A stretch of 64,000 bases of DNA, taken from Rhipidocladum racemiflorum (Eukaryota; Streptophyta; Magnoliopsida; Poales; Poaceae). Position numbers and translations under genes: made by a program. Under the pieces are notes generated by a model. The model had not been told where the DNA came from. It did no database searches and saw nothing but the letters and a program-made list of their open reading frames with translations. Positions 47,401 through 57,543 of this stretch are shown here, one piece after another. Location: NCBI GenBank assembly GCA_036346355.1, contig CM070590.1, forward strand, positions 40,457,749 through 40,521,748. The letters run 5' to 3'. Each line of letters begins with the position of its first letter. Position 1 is the stretch's first letter.

Positions 47401-50400
47401 TGATATACATGTTATTGATGTATACCTTACTAGTACTCGCATGATAGTACCTGGGTATTTGATACGGTTCGGTTGCTAACATATGTAACTCAAAGCAGGA
47501 GCTAAGGAATAGCGACAACTAGCAAGGGATGAGGTAATGATGCGGCGTCGGCAATGGATCAAAAGTTGATATGATCGCCGTCGACGCTACCTATCCAATT
47601 ATCATCAGGATTAGTTATAAACCTAAATAATTGTTATTTAGTGCCTGCGTTGAGCATGAACATCATATCCGGATCTTGTTTAATGCGAGGCGGTTATTCA
47701 TTCAAGTCCGAGAACAATGGTTGTTCAATTTATATGAATAATATCTTTTATGGTCATGCACGAAAAGAATGGTTTGTTTATTTTGAATCTTGATAATAGT
47801 ACACATGTTCATAATGTGAATGCCAAAAGAATTAAGTTGAATGATGATATTGCTGCATATATGTGGCATTGCCGCTTATGTCATATTGGTGTTAAACGCA
47901 TGAAGAAGCTCCATTCTGATGGACTACTAGAATCACTTGATTATGAATCATTTGAGACATGTGAACCATGCCTCATGGGCAAGATGACTAGAACCCGTTT
48001 TCGGTACAATGGAGCTGGCAACCCGACTTATTGGAAATCATACATACCGATGTGTGTGGTCCAATGAGTGTGTCAGCGCGTGGTGGATATCGTTACTTCG
48101 TTACTTTCACGGATGATTTGAGTAGATATGGATATATTTACTTAATGAAACACAAGTCTGAAACATTTGAAAAGTTCAAAGAATTTCAGAGTGAAGTAGA
48201 AAATCATCGTAACAAAAAGATCAAATTTCTACGATCTGATCGTGGAGGAGAGTATCTTAGTTACGAGTTTGGCACACACATGAAACAATGTGGAATAGTT
48301 TCACAACTCACTCCTGCTGGAACACCACAAACAGTAATGGTGTATCCGAGCGTCGTAATCGTACTTTATTGGATATGGTTCGATCTATGATGTCCCTTAC
48401 AGATTTGCCACTTTCATTTTGGGGTCATGCACTAGAAACAGCTGCATTCACTTTAAATAGGGCACCATCTAAATCCGTTGAAATGACACCGTATGAATTA
48501 TGGTTTGGCAACAAACCTAAGCTGTCATTTCTAAAAGTTTGGGGATGCGATGTTTATGTGAAGAAACTTCAACCTGATAAACTCGAACCCAAAGCGGAAA
48601 AATGCGTCTTCATAGGATACCCTAAAGAAACAATTGGGTACACCTTCTATCACAGATCCGAGGGCAAGGTTTTCGTTGCCAAGAATGGATCCTTTTGGAA
48701 AAAGAGTTTCTCTCGAAAGGTGTGAGTAGTAGGAAGGTAGAACTCGGCGAGGTTGTTGAACCTTCTCTTCATGGAATGGCAAGTGCAGCAGTGTGGAAAT
48801 TGTTTCGGAGTTGACTTCACCAAATGAAGAGGGAACTAATGATAAGGATCATGAAACTCGAAAGAGAACACTACCGCACCTCGCAGTCAACAAGAGCGCA
48901 TCTTGCTCGACTTTTATGTTCCTACTATGAATGTCATGGTAGTTGAGAATAATGACCCCGCGACGTATGATGAAGCGATGATGAGCCCAGATTCGACAAA
49001 TGGCTAGAAGCCATGAAATCCGAAATGGGATCCATGTATGAAAACCAAGTATGGACTTTGGTGGACCTACCCAATGACCGTAAGGCCGTTGAGAACAAAT
49101 GGATTTTCAAAAGAAAATAGACGCGATGGTAATGTGACCGTCTATAAAGCTCGACTTGTCGCAAAGGGTTTTCGACAAATTCAAGGAGTTGACTACGATG
49201 AGACTTTCTCACCCGTAGCGATGCTAAAGTCTGTTAGGATTATGTTAGCAATTGCTGCATTTTTCGATTATGAAATCTGGCAGATGGATGTCAAAAGCTG
49301 CGTTCCTTAATGGAAACATTGAGGAAGAGTTGTATATGATACAACCCAAAGGTTTTGTTGATCCTAAGGATGCTAATAAGGTATGCAAACTTCAGCGATC
49401 CATTTATGGACTGAAGCAAGCATCACGAAGTTGGAATCTCCGTTTTGATGAGGTAATCAAAGGTTTTGGATTTGTCCAAACTTACGGAGAATCTTGTGTT
49501 TACAAGAAAGTGAGTGGGAGCTCTATAGCATTACTGATATTATATGTGGATGACATATTGTTGATAGGAAATGATATAGAACTTTTGAAAAGTGTAAAAG
49601 ATTACTTAAACAGTAAGTTTTCAATGAAGGACCTTGGTGAAGCGGCATATATTTTAGGCATCAAAATCTATAGAGATAGATCGAGACGCTTAATTGGGCT
49701 ATCACAAAGTACATATCTTGACAAGATTCTAAAGAAGTTTAGAATGGACGAAAGTAAGAAAGGGTTCTTACCTATGATGCAAGGCAAGGCGTTGAGTAAG
49801 ACTCAGAGTCCAGCTACAAGCAGAAGATAGAGAAGTAATGAATAAGATTCCCTATGCTTCACCATAGGCTCTATCATGTATGCTATGTTGTGTACAAGAC
49901 CGGATGTGGCACATGCTATTAGTTTGACTAGCGGTACAGTCGATCCAGGTTTTGAACATCGACTGGGCGTGATCAAGAATATCTTTAAGTACTTAAGAAG
50001 AACTAAGGATATGTTTCTCATATATGGTGGTGAAGAAGAGCTCGTCGCCAAAGTGTTACGTCGACGCTTAGCTTTGACTCTCGATCCGGATGACTCTAAG
50101 TCTCAATCCGGGTACATTTTTGAAATGAATGGAGGAAGCAGTGAGTGGAGAAGTTCCAAGCAATCTGTGGTGGCAGGATCTTCAACAGAGGCGGAATATA
50201 TTGTCGCTTGTAAGCGTATGAGAAGCGGTTTGGATGAAGATGTTCATATCCGAACTAGGTGTGGTTCCGAGTGCGTTGGACCCGATGGTTATCTATTGTG
50301 ACAACAATGGTGCCATAGCCAATGCTAAAGAACCAAGGTCACACAAGAATTCCAAACATATTAAGCGTCGGTTTCACTCCATCCGTGAACATGTCAAGGA

Positions 50401-50527
50401 TGGCGATATAAAGATTTGCAAAGTGCACACGGATCTGAATGTGGCAGACTCGTTGACTAAAGCTCTCCCAAGGGCAAAACATGATCAACACCAGAACTCA
50501 ATGGGTGTTAGAATCATCACAATGTAA
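47401..50527 (+). pseudogene. Copia pol: protease remnant, integrase, RT, RNase H
   Basis: The protease is fragmentary (47410-47740), with its active-site triplet region near 47460 disturbed by indels. The integrase zinc part (WHCRLCHIG ... CEPCLMGKM) is at 47860-47985; the core has HTDVCGP (48040) and LRSDRGGEY (48232); a one-base insertion near 48347 shifts the frame before the catalytic-Glu region, which continues in 48350-48725. RT has QMDVKS near 49280, LYGLKQASRSWN near 49408 and LYVDDILLIG at 49540-49570. RNase H (QSGYIFEMNGG, STEAEY, DNNGAI) runs to the stop 50525-50527. Frame breaks lie near 48050, 48347, 48725-49040, 49300, 49830 and 50240. Confidence 0.85.
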
Positions 50528-50549
50528 TCTAGATTATTGACTCTAGTGC

Positions 50550-50560
50550 AAGTGGGAGAC
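50550..50560 (+). other. Polypurine tract of the copia element
   Basis: AAGTGGGAGAC-like tract directly before the right LTR, shared by this family. Confidence 0.75.
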
Positions 50561-52184
50561 TGAAGGGAATATGCCCGAGAGGCAATAATAAATTGTTTAT
50601 TATCATATTCCATGTTTATAATAGATGTTTATTTCTCATGCTAAAATTGTATTAATCAGAAACGTTAATACATGTGTGTTTAATAAACAAAAAGGTTCCT
50701 AGTAAAGTCTTTTTTTAAACTAGCTCGTTGATTAACTGATGATCAAGGTTTCTGATCATGAACATTGGATGTTATTAATAACGGGGTCATGTCATTAGAA
50801 GAATGATGTGATGAACACACACCCAAGTTGGTATAGCAAATACGATCAAGTCATTTAGTTTGTTGCTGTATCAAACACATTCGAAATAGCTTTTTTTTCC
50901 TTAGACCATGAGATGATGTCAATCACTAATTCCGGAAGAGTACTTTGATGACATCAAACGTCACTCCGTAACACGGTGACTATAAAGATGGATTTGGGTA
51001 CTATGAAAGTATTAGTTGAGGCTCATGCATCAAGAGTGGGATTTGTCCATCCAGATGACGGAGAGATATACTCTGGGCCCTCTCGGTGATATCACATTGA
51101 CATCGCTTGCAAGCATGTGACTAGGTCACAAGAATGTTATATCACTAACGAGTAAAGAGTACTTGTCGTAACGGATCGAACTAGGTATAGTTGATACTGA
51201 TGATCGGATCCGGACAAGTAAAATATCGTGAGACAAAAGGAATTGGTTATGTCGTTTTACGGTTTACGCGATCACTAGTTCATCGTTGAGTGAATGGGAG
51301 TCATTATGGATCTCGAGATCCCGCGATGATTATTGATCCGAGAGGAGTCTCAATCATGTCCATTTTATTCACTAACCGAAGGGTGACACACGTAAAGGTC
51401 ATCTATGCATTTGAGTGGATACGAAACACCGGAGAAAAATATGGACAAGACAGGAATTTATTGAGTATCGCGAATAGTTTCGGGATATCGGAATAGTTAA
51501 AGGGGTATATGTTAATGTTTGTTAATTAAAAGAATTAACAAATATTAAATCTGAAATAAAAATGTTTATGGGAGAAAACCTTTCATTTTCTTGAGTGGGG
51601 TTTTAATGGAAATCAAAGTGGTTAATTTGTGAGTGGAGAGATCACTCACATGAAGAGAGGGAGGGCAAGGGCAGCCCCCATGCGCAAGCCACCCCACCCC
51701 TTGGCATGCCTCCTCCTCCTCCTATAAAAGGGAGGGAGGAGCTCCTCTCTTTGGTGTTCATCCATGACCCTTTGGTTGGTCCATTCTCCCTCCTCCTGCT
51801 GATCCGTTTTTCGAGCTGTGGCTTAAGCGAAGCGCTGCTGAAATTATTTCTTCACCACCACCACTAAGCTGTAGTGTTGTTGGAGTTTTCCGGGGATCCA
51901 CTACTTCCGCTGCCCCGCTGGAACGAGGGATTGGAGGTCATCGTTGATCCGTACGTGTGACCAAGTACGGAGGCGCTGCCGTTAGTGGCGCTCATCTTCG
52001 CGACTTTGAAGTCGGGAGTGTACCTCTACATCAACCACGTTTGTTTGCGGGAACGTTATTCCCGCTTTCGGTCTTCGAGGGTGAGTCCTTCTGAAACCGT
52101 TTACTTGCATCTCCTAGATATGATCTTGGTGTTTGGTTGCAATCGTAGGAAAAATTTTTGTTTTCCATGCTACGAAACCCTTCA
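50561..52184 (+). repeat. 3' LTR of the copia element
   Basis: It starts TGAAGGGAATATG and ends CCCTTCA. It differs from the left LTR mostly by small events, several at CCAG/CGAG or CTG/CG sites (44520-44540 against 51312-51330). Confidence 0.9.
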
Positions 52185-52189
52185 AGTAT
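52185..52189. repeat. Target-site duplication AGTAT, right copy (copia)
   Basis: Identical to 43758-43762. Confidence 0.93.
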
Positions 52190-53746
52190 GCCCAAGACAA
52201 GAAGACTGTGGCGGAGTACGAGGTTGGCTTCAACCAGATCGTATGTTTTCTGCCCCATGTGGCACGTGACGAGGTGGAGAAGGCAAGGCGGTTCCGGCAG
52301 GGACTCCGTCCTGCCATTCGCCATATGCTGGGCGCTTTCCCCATTGTCGATTTCCGGACAATGGTGGAGCAAGCTCTGGGTGTAGAGGCTGCTTTGAACT
52401 ACACCGAAGAGCATCGCAAACCTGCCACGGGAGAGCAGGTTAAGGGCCCTCCAGAGAAGAAGGGCCAATCCTCCGGTACTTTGAATAAGAAGGGAAGAAT
52501 TTTCGTCACCCGACCCTATGGTGGCCGTCCTACTCAAAGCACACCTCAGGGAGGTGCGCGATCTGCGTGCCATAGTCACTCCTGGCATGGGGATGGTATG
52601 TTTCCGTTGTGGCGATTCCCATCGCCGCGGCCAGTGCTCGTGGAAGGGAAGGTGCACCATCTGCGTGGTCGGGAGGATCACAAGGATGTGGTGTGTCGTA
52701 AGAACCCCAACGGCAAGGCTGCGTTGGGAGCCGGTGACATCCTCTCCAGTGGGCGGCTGTGGGGGCGTGATGCATATGTTGCCATCGGCTCCTACTCTGC
52801 AGCACCTCCGGCCGCCTACTCCGACTCCCTCGTTCTACCGGCGCCACTCTCGGGGACTTACTTGGATGCCCCGGCTTCCACCGCCACCTTCCTCCGGGAC
52901 TTCGCCGTGGGTCCTGCGCCGACATATCCAGATGCGAGGGCTGCACCATCTCGATCTACCAGGAGTCCACGCTTTGCCCTCTTCGAGGATGCGGATCGTG
53001 GCAATGTGGTGATAGGTACTATTTCTGTTAATTAGTGCGTGGTTGCTAGTGTGTTGTTCGACTCGGCGCTAGCTACTCGTTTGTCTCTCGTGGATTTTGT
53101 TGTTCGGGCTGGTGCATGCGTGCGAGTTTGGGTGATGTCGTGGTGGTTAGTGCACCGCAAGGCTTGATTTCTAGTTCGAGAGTGAGGGCTGTCACTTTCT
53201 GTTAGCCGATGAGGAGTTCATGGCGAATCTGGTGGTGATTTCCTTGGAGCCATTTGATGTTATCCTTGGCATGGGTGGCTATCCCAAAGACTAAAGCGGT
53301 GATTGGCTGCGCTTGGAGGATGATCACCTTGCATGCTCCGTCTGGGCAAGAAATAACTTTCGAGGAGTGCTATGCGGTACTCCCTCTCCTTTTGTGTAAG
53401 CTGTTCCCAAACTCCGGATGTTGAAATCGGGGTCCTGCAGTCCATGGTTGAGGGTCGAGAGGAGGAGAAGAGTTTGGAGGGCATTGCTGTAGTTTGCCGA
53501 TATCCAGATGTGTTTCCCAGTGAGCTTCCAGGATTGCCTCCGGAGCGGGAGACTATCTTCCGCATTGATCTTGTTCCTGGTACGAGGCCGATTTATAAAA
53601 CCCCGTACCGGATGGCTCCGATAGAGCAAGTTGAGTTGAAGAGGCAATTGGGCGAACTCCTAGCTAAGGGGTTTATTAGAGTGAGCTCATCTCCTTGGGC
53701 GGCTCCGGTCTTGTTTGTGGGGAAGAAAGATGGCTCCGATAGAAAA
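52190..53746 (+). pseudogene. Second array copy: gag end, protease and start of RT, truncated
   Basis: It continues the gag of 43323-43762. It is better preserved than the first copy: one frame runs from 52133 to 53035 through the gag helix region and knuckle area. The protease end (FDVILGM) is near 53250. RT starts at about 53585 (YRMAPIEQVELKRQLGELL) and stops short near 53735, where the text jumps to an LTR end. The junction carries GATGGCTCCGATAGA, which also occurs 120 bp upstream at 53611. All later pol domains are missing. Confidence 0.85.
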
Positions 53747-53765
53747 AGTTTTAAGGGGTGTTACA
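53747..53765 (+). repeat. 19-bp remnant of the third LTR
   Basis: AGTTTTAAGGGGTGTTACA equals the last bases of the 21942-23940 LTR. It keeps the integrase-cut terminus next to the TSD, so the deletion took the rest of the LTR and all of pol. Confidence 0.88.
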
Positions 53766-53770
53766 AATGT
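53766..53770. repeat. Target-site duplication AATGT, right copy (gypsy array)
   Basis: Identical to 21937-21941. Confidence 0.92.
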
Positions 53771-54380
53771 CCTGACCAGTGAGCCCCATTTGGGCAAGCT
53801 CACTGATCATCCTGAGCACCTGCTCCTCCTCAGGCTGCACGGGCAGGCGCGCCGTCTCAGCGACCGGGGCAGGCTCCCCAGTATAGATCAACTGAGACCC
53901 CTCCGCCTTTTTCTGGTAGAACCAAAGGTCGGCCCAACCCGACACTGAGTCCTTCAAAGAAACAAGGGGGTACTCGTATGGTCGGTTGGGCCGAAGACGA
54001 AGATAAACGCAGTCGGCGGGACCTTCCCGGCCGGTGCGGAAGGGAGAGTAGAAATGGAAGAAAAGGCTGGCGGTGGGCATCATGCCCACGAATGCCTCGT
54101 AGAGGTGGGAGAAGACCGCAAGGGCGAGAATGGAGTTGGGGTGGAGATGAGACATTTCGCACCCACAAAAGGCAAGCACGGAGGCGAGGAAGTCGCTCTC
54201 GGGCAGGCGGAGCCTGTTGACGGCATAAAGCTCGCAGGAAACGATCTCCGTCCACCGCGGTGCCGGCGCCGCGTCACTCCCAGGCACTCGACCCGAGCTT
54301 GGGTCGACGTACCCCTCATTCGTGAGAGCCTGGAGCCTCCTGCGGGTCATCTGGCTAACTTTGAAACGCGCCATGGCCAA
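53771..54380 (-). pseudogene. Antisense gene of the Tat element, first exon
   Basis: ATG at 54380 (MAMARFKVSQMTRRR) opens 203 codons without a stop up to the insertion point. The content is like the putative gypsy-type transposon domain that databases know from plant retroelements (Transposase_28 family): a region with LPESDFLASVLAFCG and a Phe/Tyr/Pro-rich middle (FFHFYSPF) precedes an SVSGWADLWFY motif. The exon continues at 21936 in frame and ends with a GT donor after 21834. Transcription would run opposite to gag-pol, from a promoter outside the 5' LTR, presumably near 54400-54790. Biochemical function unknown. Confidence 0.78.
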
Positions 54381-54790
54381 AGGAGGAAGGAGAGCGAAAA
54401 GGGCTCTTGGGCGCTAGGGCTCCTAGAAAATTTTTGGCCAAAGGCGAGCAAAGAAACACAGTGTAACTCCAACCTCTCCCAGTGGACAGAGTTAAAAAGG
54501 CAGTGAAGAGACAAGTCAAAAACCGCCGCCTATCACGTAGCGACACATGCCCGGTAAAAGCGCACCTTCCAAGAAACTGTCTTACCGTTACAGGGAGGCT
54601 TCTCAGAGAAGGAACCGCAGAACCACCAAACGATGCGCCCACATGGAGCAAGCACGCGGTGGGTAAAAAGGTCACCTCCCGACGTAAAATGGTCGTAAGC
54701 CACGACCAAGAGAAATTCAATCCCCCCTTCAAGTCTTCTTAGGCTCAAGGGGAAGCCCGATGGTTCCCCGCTTGAACCTCGGGGGCTAGC
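54381..54790. other. Tat-element region upstream of the antisense gene, with 3' polypurine tract
   Basis: About 0.4 kb. It must hold the antisense gene promoter and 5' leader if the gene is expressed; TTTAAC is present at 54490 but no clear TATA box is seen. Its plus-strand end, CCTCGGGGGCTAGC at 54777-54790, is the likely polypurine-type primer before the LTR. Confidence 0.55.
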
Positions 54791-55411
54791 TGTCGGGGAT
54801 TGGCTATCTGGCAAAAGACCACGGTACCCCCGGGAGGTGCTGGGCCCGCCGAACTGACGATGCCGACGGAAAAGTACTCTGGAGCACCAAACGAGCATCC
54901 CCCTTTTTTCCTCCGAGCATACACGTCCACGACTTTACTCACGGCCATCCCAAGCCCGACCACGAGCAAGCATGCTCGTAAGGATCACGACATGCTCAGA
55001 TATTCGGTCAGTTGGCCCAGCGAGTGCTACGAGGAAGGAAGGAGGCAACCAATCAGCCGAAGATTAAGGGATATCTTACCCGAAATTCAAATAGCGCACG
55101 GATCAAGGACGACGGATCGCAAATATGAAGACGTAGCGTAATCCCAGGAGGTAGTTACCTTCTTTGTATCTCTAGTTGTAGTATTTAAACCCCCCTGAAG
55201 ATCTGTAACAGGGGACCCAGAGATAGAACATAATACAATAGAGTAGGGCTATTATCTCGCCGGTGAGAGGCCCGAACCAGGATAAACACCGCATCCCCCT
55301 TGTCCCGACCTGGCATTGCTCGGACGACTCCCTCGGTCCGTACGACGGGGCTCTGTTGATCCCCCATTCAACAAGTAAGCTCGACGGGAGCCCGTTCTCC
55401 AATCGTCGACA
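54791..55411 (+). repeat. 3' LTR of the Tat element
   Basis: 621 bp, TGTCGGGGATTGG ... AATCGTCGACA. It aligns without gaps to 2091-2711 with about 26 substitutions by hand count. Confidence 0.93.
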
Positions 55412-55416
55412 ATATC
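55412..55416. repeat. Target-site duplication ATATC, right copy (level 1)
   Basis: Identical to 2086-2090. Confidence 0.9.
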
Positions 55417-55901
55417 GTTCTATCTTTCAATTTTTTTAAATATATATCGTTCTATAATATTGAGAAGACTTTTAACCCTTTTTTCCTAATATACTATTCC
55501 CTTTTGGTTATATCTAATATCATTTATTACTGTAGACTAGAGTAATACATAATATCCAATAGCAACAATTGGTGTAATAAAAAAGAATAATTTAATCTCT
55601 TGTAAATTTATATTGGTTGAAATGTAAAATCTTAAAACATTACCTGTTCAAGAATAGAAGAGTACTACATTTGGCTGGCCATGTATACATACGAGCTGTG
55701 TACCACTTAAGTACGGTCGCAGCTAAGGGTGACCACCGTCCATGTTCGTGTGTAAGGGCTATAGGGAAATCTTTTGCCACAGATTTTGGGGCTTACATAA
55801 GAAAGGATTTTTTTTAAATAATACTTTTTTTAAATTGAATTGCGTTTTTTATATACGGAATAAAAAATTTGCAAAAATAATATGCCGTCACCAAACGGTA
55901 T
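55417..55901. other. AT-rich stretch right of the nest
   Basis: No gene seen. Runs of A/T occur at 55430-55460 and 55805-55870. It ends where the 30-bp-unit array begins. Confidence 0.5.
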
Positions 55902-56160
55902 GGCGAATACCCTATTTTCGCCGTACCGTGTGCTGAATACCCTATTTTCGCCACACGGTTCGGCGACAATAGGCTAATTGCGCTATTAATTGTACTGAAC
56001 CATGGGTTAGGGTATTTTCGCCGTACGGTGTGGCGAAAATAGGGTATTCACCACACTGTTCGGCGAAAATAGGTAGTCGCCATACTATACGGCGAAAATA
56101 TATTATTCGCCAAGCCGTATGGCGAAAATAGGTAGTCGCCAAGCCGTATGGCGAAAATAT
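55902..56160. repeat. 30-bp-unit array with internal inversion (long hairpin)
   Basis: The unit GGCGAAAATA plus about 20 bp occurs five times on the plus strand (56032, 56062, 56091, 56121, 56150; steps of 29-30 bp). It also occurs twice in reverse, as CCTATTTTCGCC near 55911 and 55941. The arms 55902-55970 and 56014-56081 are reverse complements with about nine mismatches or gaps and enclose a 43-base loop. Each unit also contains a short dyad CGCC-N9-GGCG. No coding content. Confidence 0.85.
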
Positions 56161-56240
56161 ACAAAACATGGAATAAAATAATTATACCATATGCATATAG
56201 TGTTGGATGTTCCATTTATGCAAAAATATGTAGGTATCGT
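56161..56240. other. Spacer between the hairpin array and the 181-bp array
   Basis: 80 bp of AT-rich unique sequence; nothing recognised. Confidence 0.5.
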
Positions 56241-57543
56241 ACCATATTATGGAAAAATATTTCATCTACGCCTTTGTTCACTACAAAAATATACCGCCAC
56301 AATAACCCTAAGTAGTATTGTCAACCATAACTTTTAAGCCTTTTCGGCAGCCTGAGAAATGTCACGTTCGAATGTATTTTTCGGCACGAATACCGCAGAT
56401 TTGCTCTTTGATATATGGAGTACCATATTATGGGAAAATATTTCATCTACGCCTTTGTTCACTACAAAAATATACCGCCACAATAACCCTAAGTACTATT
56501 GTCAACCATAACTTTCAAGCCTTTTCGGCGGCCTGTAAAATGTCACGTTCGAATGTATTTTTCGGCACGAATACCACAGATTTGCTCTTTGATATATGGA
56601 GTACCATATTATGGGAAAATATTTCATCTACGCCTTTGTTCACTACAAAAATATACCGCCACAATAACCCTAAGTACTATTGTCAACCATAACTTTCAAG
56701 CCTTTTCGGCAGCCTGAAAAATGTCACGTTCGAAAGTATTTTTCAGCACGAATACCGCTGATTTGCTCTTTGATATATGGAGTACCATATTATGGGACAA
56801 TATTTCATCTACGCCTTTGTTCACTACAAAAATATACCGCCACAATAACCCTAAGTACTATTGTCAACCATAACTTTCAAGCCTTTTCGGCAGCCTGAGA
56901 AATGTCACGTTCGAATGTATTTTTCGACACGAATACCACAAATTTGCTCTTTGATATATGGAGTACCATATTATGGGAAAATATTTCATCTACGCCTTTG
57001 TTCACTACAAAAATATACCGCCACAATAACCCTAAGTACTATTGTCAACCATAACTTTCAAGCCTTTTCAGCAGCCTGTGAAATGTCACGTTCGAATGTA
57101 TTTTTCGGCACGAATACCGCAGATTTGCTCTTTGATATATGGTGTACCATATTATGGGAAAATATTTCATCTACGCTTTTGTTCACTACAAAAATATACC
57201 GCCACAATAACCCTAAGTACTATTGTCAACCATAACTTTCAAGCCTTTTCGGCAGCCTGTGAAATGTCACGTTCGAATGTATTTTTCGGCACGAATACCG
57301 TAGATTTGCTCTTTGATATATGGAGTACCATATTATGGGAAAATATTTCATCTACGCCTTTGTTCACTACAAAAATATACCGCCACAATAACCCTAAGTA
57401 CTATTGTCAACCATAACTTTCAAGCCTTTTCAGCAGCCTGTGAAATGTCACGTTCAAATGTATTTTTCGGCACGAATACCGCAGATTTGCTCTTTGATAT
57501 ATGGAGTACCATATTATGGGAAAATATTTCATCTACGCCTTTG
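56241..57543. repeat. 181-bp tandem repeat, 7.2 units
   Basis: ACCATATTATGG recurs at 56241, 56422, 56603, 56784, 56965, 57146, 57327 and 57508, always 181 bp apart. Units differ at only a few positions each. The last unit breaks off after GCCTTTGTT at about 57543. The apparent 72-124 residue reading frames come from repetition; 181 is not a multiple of three, so they shift with each unit and are not genes. The length is in the satellite range, but the array is short. Confidence 0.93.

Larger units (their letters stand above)
43763..52184 (+). mobile_element. Ty1/copia retrotransposon, Angela/RIRE1-like
   Basis: An 8422-bp element with LTRs of about 1627 and 1624 bp. It starts TGAAGGGAATATGCC, a start I associate with the RIRE1/Angela group of grasses, and ends CCCTTCA. 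It has an initiator-Met PBS, a long leader, gag, then integrase, RT and RNase H in copia order. Several frames are broken. Confidence 0.9.
21942..53765 (+). mobile_element. Tandem Ty3/gypsy chromovirus array: LTR-internal-LTR-internal-LTR remnant
   Basis: The order is LTR 21942-23940, internal 23941-29014, LTR 29015-31012, then a second internal region beginning again with the same PBS and leader. The second internal region is interrupted by 31415-43322 and 43763-52184 and is cut off in reverse transcriptase near 53735. Only the terminal 19 bp of a third LTR remain (53747-53765). The outer TSD AATGT shows that the array occupies one insertion site. It most likely arose by unequal recombination between LTRs, followed by deletion of the last pol and LTR. 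Pol order and a C-terminal chromodomain-like tail point to a Tekay/Del-like chromovirus. Confidence 0.85.
2091..55411 (+). mobile_element. Ty3/gypsy retrotransposon, Tat lineage, host of the whole nest
   Basis: The outermost element is bounded by two 621-bp LTRs and an ATATC duplication. With inner insertions removed, its own sequence is 2091-5317, 15365-21936 and 53766-55411, roughly 11.4 kb. The order is LTR, PBS, gag, protease, reverse transcriptase, RNase H, second RNase H, integrase, spacer, antisense gene, PPT, LTR. A second RNase H and an antisense gene before the 3' LTR are traits I know from the Tat branch (RIRE2, Grande and relatives). A hand alignment of the two LTRs gives about 26 differences in 621 bp (4.2 percent), higher than the roughly 1 percent of the inner Sirevirus, as nesting requires. 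Confidence 0.9.

Noticed and set aside
54080..54742. Overlapping frames on both strands near 54050-54740
   Set aside because: They overlap the first exon of the antisense gene or its upstream region in other frames and show no domain.
55902..56160. CRISPR-like array (short repeats of about 30 bp)
   Set aside because: Units are contiguous without unique spacers, flip orientation, and lie in plant nuclear DNA. No cas gene is present.
56241..57543. Centromeric satellite
   Set aside because: The unit length fits, but about seven units are not enough and no known centromere repeat was recognised. Kept as a tandem repeat only.
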